Shown piece by piece: positions 38,399 to 64,000 of a stretch of 64,000 bases of DNA (positions are counted from its first letter, which is position 1; every line of letters begins with the position of its first letter). The notes under the pieces are model-generated. The model was given only the letters and a program-made list of their open reading frames with translations, made no database searches and was not told the DNA's origin. The position numbers were made by a program, and so were the translations under genes. This stretch comes from Nansenia antarctica. Taxonomy: Eukaryota > Chordata > Actinopteri > Argentiniformes > Microstomatidae. Location: contig OZ022351.1 of NCBI GenBank assembly GCA_963989245.1, positions 29,123,226-29,187,225 of the forward strand, in the 5' to 3' direction.

Positions 38399-40055
38399 CT
38401 GCTTTTGATAAAAATGTGAAAATACCCGAATTTAACTGCATTTAACTGCATTGAAATTGCAATCAACAAACACAATCTTTATCCATATACACATTCTCAC
38501 GCAGATAGGAAAGCCCCTAAATGAGCAAATGCTTATTTTTTAATGGGCGGAGTGTTTAGTGAGAAGGACGTCTGGTTTCTTGAAGTGGATTGGTTACTAT
38601 GGCTCTGCCGGATGGATTAGGCGTGGCGATCTGCTCGTCCACGCAAACATTTGGTCAAATACAGTAACACAGCTTTTTTTTGTGCCGGGGTGGGCCCACG
38701 GTATTAATTACAGTGGTGCTTCTCATTTAAAATCAACCCACTGATAAAAGCGAGACACATCATGGGGCCAAAATACAAATGCTGTAACACTAACAGGCCC
38801 AAATACGCTCTCATAGATGCGTAAATGTGCTTATTAATAAAGCCACTGAATATCATATCAGAGCAATTATGTAACGGAGAATATTACATGATTTTTCAAG
38901 AAGCACCGTGGACTTTGTTGCAGAAACCGGGGGGATATTTCCATTTCCATCTCCACACAACGAGATGGATTAATCGCTAAACCAGAGCATTTACAGTACT
39001 GGCTTTGATTTTTATTTTAGATACTGCAGGCGAACCCAAACTACCCTCGATTGGTAAATATTTCTGTTTACTTAATTCCATGTTGTTAAATCAAAAGCGC
39101 AAATGTTTAATATGACTTCAAGGTAAACAACCATCGTGTCTTATGTTTCTAGTTCAGCCTCCTAATCCACCATACATCACTACAATAACATAATACGTGT
39201 TTATCGTTTACAAAATAACGTGGGGAAGTTATTGGCGTTTTTTCTCTGTAGCATCTGGCATTGAAGCCATAATCCACATTTCTGGGGGGGAATGCATCAA
39301 CGTTGCTAAAAGAAAATCCAGGCTTATTTTGATACATTTCACAAGACTAATACAAAAATCTGGGTTGATTTGCAAGAAAATAAGCCTGGATTTTCGGTGG
39401 GGAAGTTGAGATCCATTGTCGCACACAATCAAAGTAGCCCAGATCTGTCACTTGTTACAGTAGCCCCCCACTTTACCCCGTGATGTGCTTCACCATAGGC
39501 TACCATGCATATCGCATCTTCTCACACACACACACCCAAACTTGACTGCCATAGAAATGATTTCAGTAGCCTGGAAGAAAGCAAGACGTCATGTCTCTGC
39601 AAACGGAGCACAGACATGCATAAGAAGGAACCCGAGGTTTTCCTGCCTTTAACTGAATAGGGGAATTAATTACACCCCGATCCGAATCATTTATTTATTG
39701 ACTGGCTTCTTTTGGAACAAAGGAAACTAAAAAAATATTGTTGTACCTAACCTAAACACAACAGCAGCCCTATGTCAACATGGAAGGTAAGGCATGCTCC
39801 CACATCATCACCAAAGGCTGTGCATTGCAACTGTGACTGTTATTCTGTTATTCAATCTCGGGAGAGAGAGATGTATGGGGGGCTTGGAGGAGATGAGCTT
39901 GCAAATTGCAAATTGTCCAAGATCAAGATGGATGCAAGCTTGTGTGGATGCACAGTGCGTAAAAAAGCAAAGGATATAATAGCTTTAGGTATTAAACGAC
40001 CACATTTTAAAAAGCTTATTTAAAAATATTTTTTCTGTTTTTTTTTCCCTTGCAG
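38399..40055. other. region upstream of dtx4, no gene seen
   Basis: It should contain the non-coding first exon and promoter of dtx4, because the ATG exon begins with a splice acceptor (TTCCCTTGCAG at 40055). A perfect 19-bp inverted repeat (GAAAATCCAGGCTTATTTT) lies at 39312-39395. Confidence 0.45.
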
Positions 40056-40062
40056 GAGGAGG

Positions 40063-61631
<21,569 letters not shown>

Positions 61632-64000
61632 GACCAGCCCACCAGGAGACCAGCCCAGACTGGAGGCTTGAGCTCCCGGTCTGTAAACAAACATGCTGAG
61701 AGACAGACGGAGCTGAGACAACTGAGATTACAGACAAACAAATACGGCAAGGAAGCTAACAAACAAACAAACGAACAAACAAACAAACGGATAACGACGA
61801 AATACAGAGATGAACGTGTGGAGTAAACTGTGATTCATGGACCGCTGCCACAGAAACTTAACCTCCTCAAACCTGGAGAAACGAAACAACCAGAGTGAAT
61901 ACGAGAAGAAAAGTTATGAATCGATGGACATTAACAAGCCAAGAATAGAACAAAACTTGACTTTCAAATAATGAAGGATTGAAGATGAGATCAGGCTGTC
62001 TCACGCTCTGGTTCTGCAGTCCTCTTGACAGCTGGGGGCTTGGCTGCATGGGTCGGTGGGTTGTATGATACAGGGGAGATATTGTTGTGTTTTTTCGGCT
62101 ACAGTAATGGGTGTCCCAAATGGAGATGTTATTCAGTGGAAACATTGGAGGTCAGTCAGAATGCACATATAAATTCAGTGTTGGTCAGAGAAGCTGTCAT
62201 TGATACTGTAAAGAGTTCCACAAAATAAGCCTGATAACAAGAATGTACCTGATCTGAATCGAAGCTCAATTGAACTGGTGAGATGAAATGTTTTTTCCAG
62301 ACCATGCTGCTAGGCGACAGGGGCGTCAAAAGGTGGTTATTAAAGAAGTAGAAGGTAAAAATAAATTCAACGGAAGAGAAAAACGGCATACTATAGGAAT
62401 AGGAGAACAGAATATGGGTGACAAAAGAATCTCGACCACCACAGCCAGTATGGGAACAACATCTGTTTGCAGATACCTGGTTTATAACTGGACCTGTGTG
62501 AGCATGGGTGTTTAGTGCCCTCTAGTGTTACCTATCAGCAACTACATTTTCACTCCTCTCTAGGTTTCTGCAGTATTTTGTTAATTACTGTATCACTTTG
62601 AATTGAAATGCATTGCTGTACATTTTTGAATAGTTGATGTATATCGTTTCAGTTTTTTTTTTTTTTTTTTTACATTTACATTTTTGTTCATGTTTTTACA
62701 TCGTACGTAATATTTTTATTGCCGTAGCATTATTTTTTCTATGTGGCATTGACGGGAGAGTCGAGCATGGGTCCTCAAAGGAGGAAGTCCTCTAAATGAT
62801 TGAGAGGTACTATGGGTGTGTCTTTCTTTATCTGTGTTCTTACCTGTCTTTTATCTGAGTTCTTACCTGATTTTCAGATGTATCAGTTGCCAATTACATT
62901 CAGTATTAATGGTTTGGAAACCTTTGTGATGGGGGTAAACGTTAGAGGCACAAACGGACGGTCCTTCCCTTTCTCAGTGTCAGACCGTGGATGCATGCCA
63001 ATGGTCCAAACTGGCATCTCTTACACGAACGCTGTTGAAGGAACGAATTGAGATGCACCCTAGAAGGAGTTAAGTCTGATAAAGCTAAGATTGGTCTTTA
63101 ATTACCAGAGATATCAGATTTGCACTGCACAGAGAATTGGTCTTTTTCCATTCTTTATGACTGTGAAAAGGGAAAGATGAAAAGTCAGAAAACATTGGTC
63201 ACAACTAACAGTACAAACGGCACAGGGTCAAACTGAGTTGATAAGTGCGTGTGCGGGTGTGTGTTTGTGTAGGCTTTCAGCACACTTGAACAGGTACACT
63301 TTTAAAGATTTGCTCTGTGGTGTATCAGCCTTTTGATCGACGGGCCAGTCAGTTTGTGTTGGGTCCGTATGGGACCGGTTTATCGTGAGGTACTATTGAC
63401 GTTAATGTACAAATATAGGCCAACATTTATGGTTTATATACTTTATGTATGCACTGTATGTCAGTGATTTCTGTACACAAATGTACATTCAATGTTTTTT
63501 TTAAAGGTAATAATAGTATGTGACACTGTACACTTTACTCCTCCTCTATTCAATGTACTTTCTCTTTTCTATTATATGTTCATTTCCTTTTCACGGTGGC
63601 AAAGTCAAAACCTTATTTTTTACTTTGAGGTATTGTTTAGTCCCATGTTCTAGCTGTATAATTACCTGAAGGCCCTTACACAACATGACAGCTGTGTTAT
63701 TCTCCGTGTTAGGGGTACTGCATTTGACACGTTATGCAACCCGGTCAAAACGAATAATGCACAAACGTTATACAGAGATTCAGTCTGCAGGACTCATCTG
63801 TGCGCTATGCCCTAATGATTCCTGCATATGGAATGATTCCTGCATATGGAATGATTCCTGCATTGTGTAATGTTTGACTCCATGTTGTCACTTTATATGT
63901 CTTATTTAATTTCTTGCACTGCTCAGTGTGGTACGTGAAAACTTCTTCTTTTCCCAGACACAGTCTGATACTAAGATGTCCATCGATGGGAAAAGATGGT
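61632..64000 (+). other. dtx4: dtx4 3' untranslated region (probable, to window end)
   Basis: No further coding exon. The DNA is largely free of recognised mobile elements, unlike the introns, which fits a long 3' UTR. An AATAAA occurs at about 62359; the true end is uncertain. A 19-bp unit (TGATTCCTGCATATGGAA) is repeated three times at 63817-63861. Confidence 0.5.

Overview
The window is nuclear DNA of a vertebrate, almost certainly a ray-finned (teleost) fish. All four protein genes are split by GT-AG introns and have vertebrate orthologues. The non-coding part is packed with fish-type L2-like LINE tails, tRNA-derived SINEs, Tc1/mariner, hAT-like and piggyBac-like elements, and very long CA/GT/GA/CCT arrays. 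I cannot name the species from sequence alone.

Layout. (1) 1-10566, minus strand: the N-terminal half of oxysterol-binding protein (osbp). Nine coding exons (463 codons) cover the PH domain, FFAT motif and start of the lipid-binding domain; the rest lies left of the window. A likely non-coding first exon and promoter sit near 11.97-12.15 kb. (2) 12790-12882, minus: an intron-containing tRNA-Arg(TCT). (3) 12.9-20.5 kb: repeat-rich intergenic DNA with LINE and Tc1 relics and a duplicated CCAAT-box cluster at 18.3-18.7 kb. (4) 20517-27451, plus: a complete coronin-1B-type gene (coro1b), ten coding exons, 512 aa. (5) 27.5-34.9 kb: coro1b 3' UTR and repeats. (6) 34893-35611, plus: the main exon of ptprcap (CD45-associated protein). 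In human PTPRCAP also lies directly downstream of CORO1B on the same strand, as far as I recall, which supports both names. (7) 38327-38398, plus: tRNA-Ala(CGC). (8) 40063-61631, plus: a complete dtx4 (Deltex E3 ubiquitin ligase 4), eight coding exons, 794 aa, followed by its 3' UTR to the window end. OSBP and DTX4 are also near neighbours in human (11q12), so the block mixes genes from human 11q12 and 11q13.

The genes do not form a pathway: osbp is a sterol/PI4P exchanger, coro1b an actin regulator, ptprcap a lymphocyte signalling adaptor and dtx4 a Notch-pathway/innate-immunity ubiquitin ligase. They share local synteny.

The most striking pattern is tandem amplification across exon-intron boundaries in three of the four genes. 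The 24-nt end of an osbp exon plus its splice donor is repeated as a 60-bp minisatellite (11 exon-tail copies in the window). The acceptor of coro1b exon 7 is repeated five times, and every decoy leads to an immediate stop. The end of dtx4 exon 1 plus its donor is duplicated. Several other acceptors directly abut long pyrimidine microsatellites, and a reverse-complementary MITE pair flanks coro1b exons 2-4. These are testable sources of alternative splicing or circular RNA. No bacterial-type system, CRISPR array or virus was recognised.
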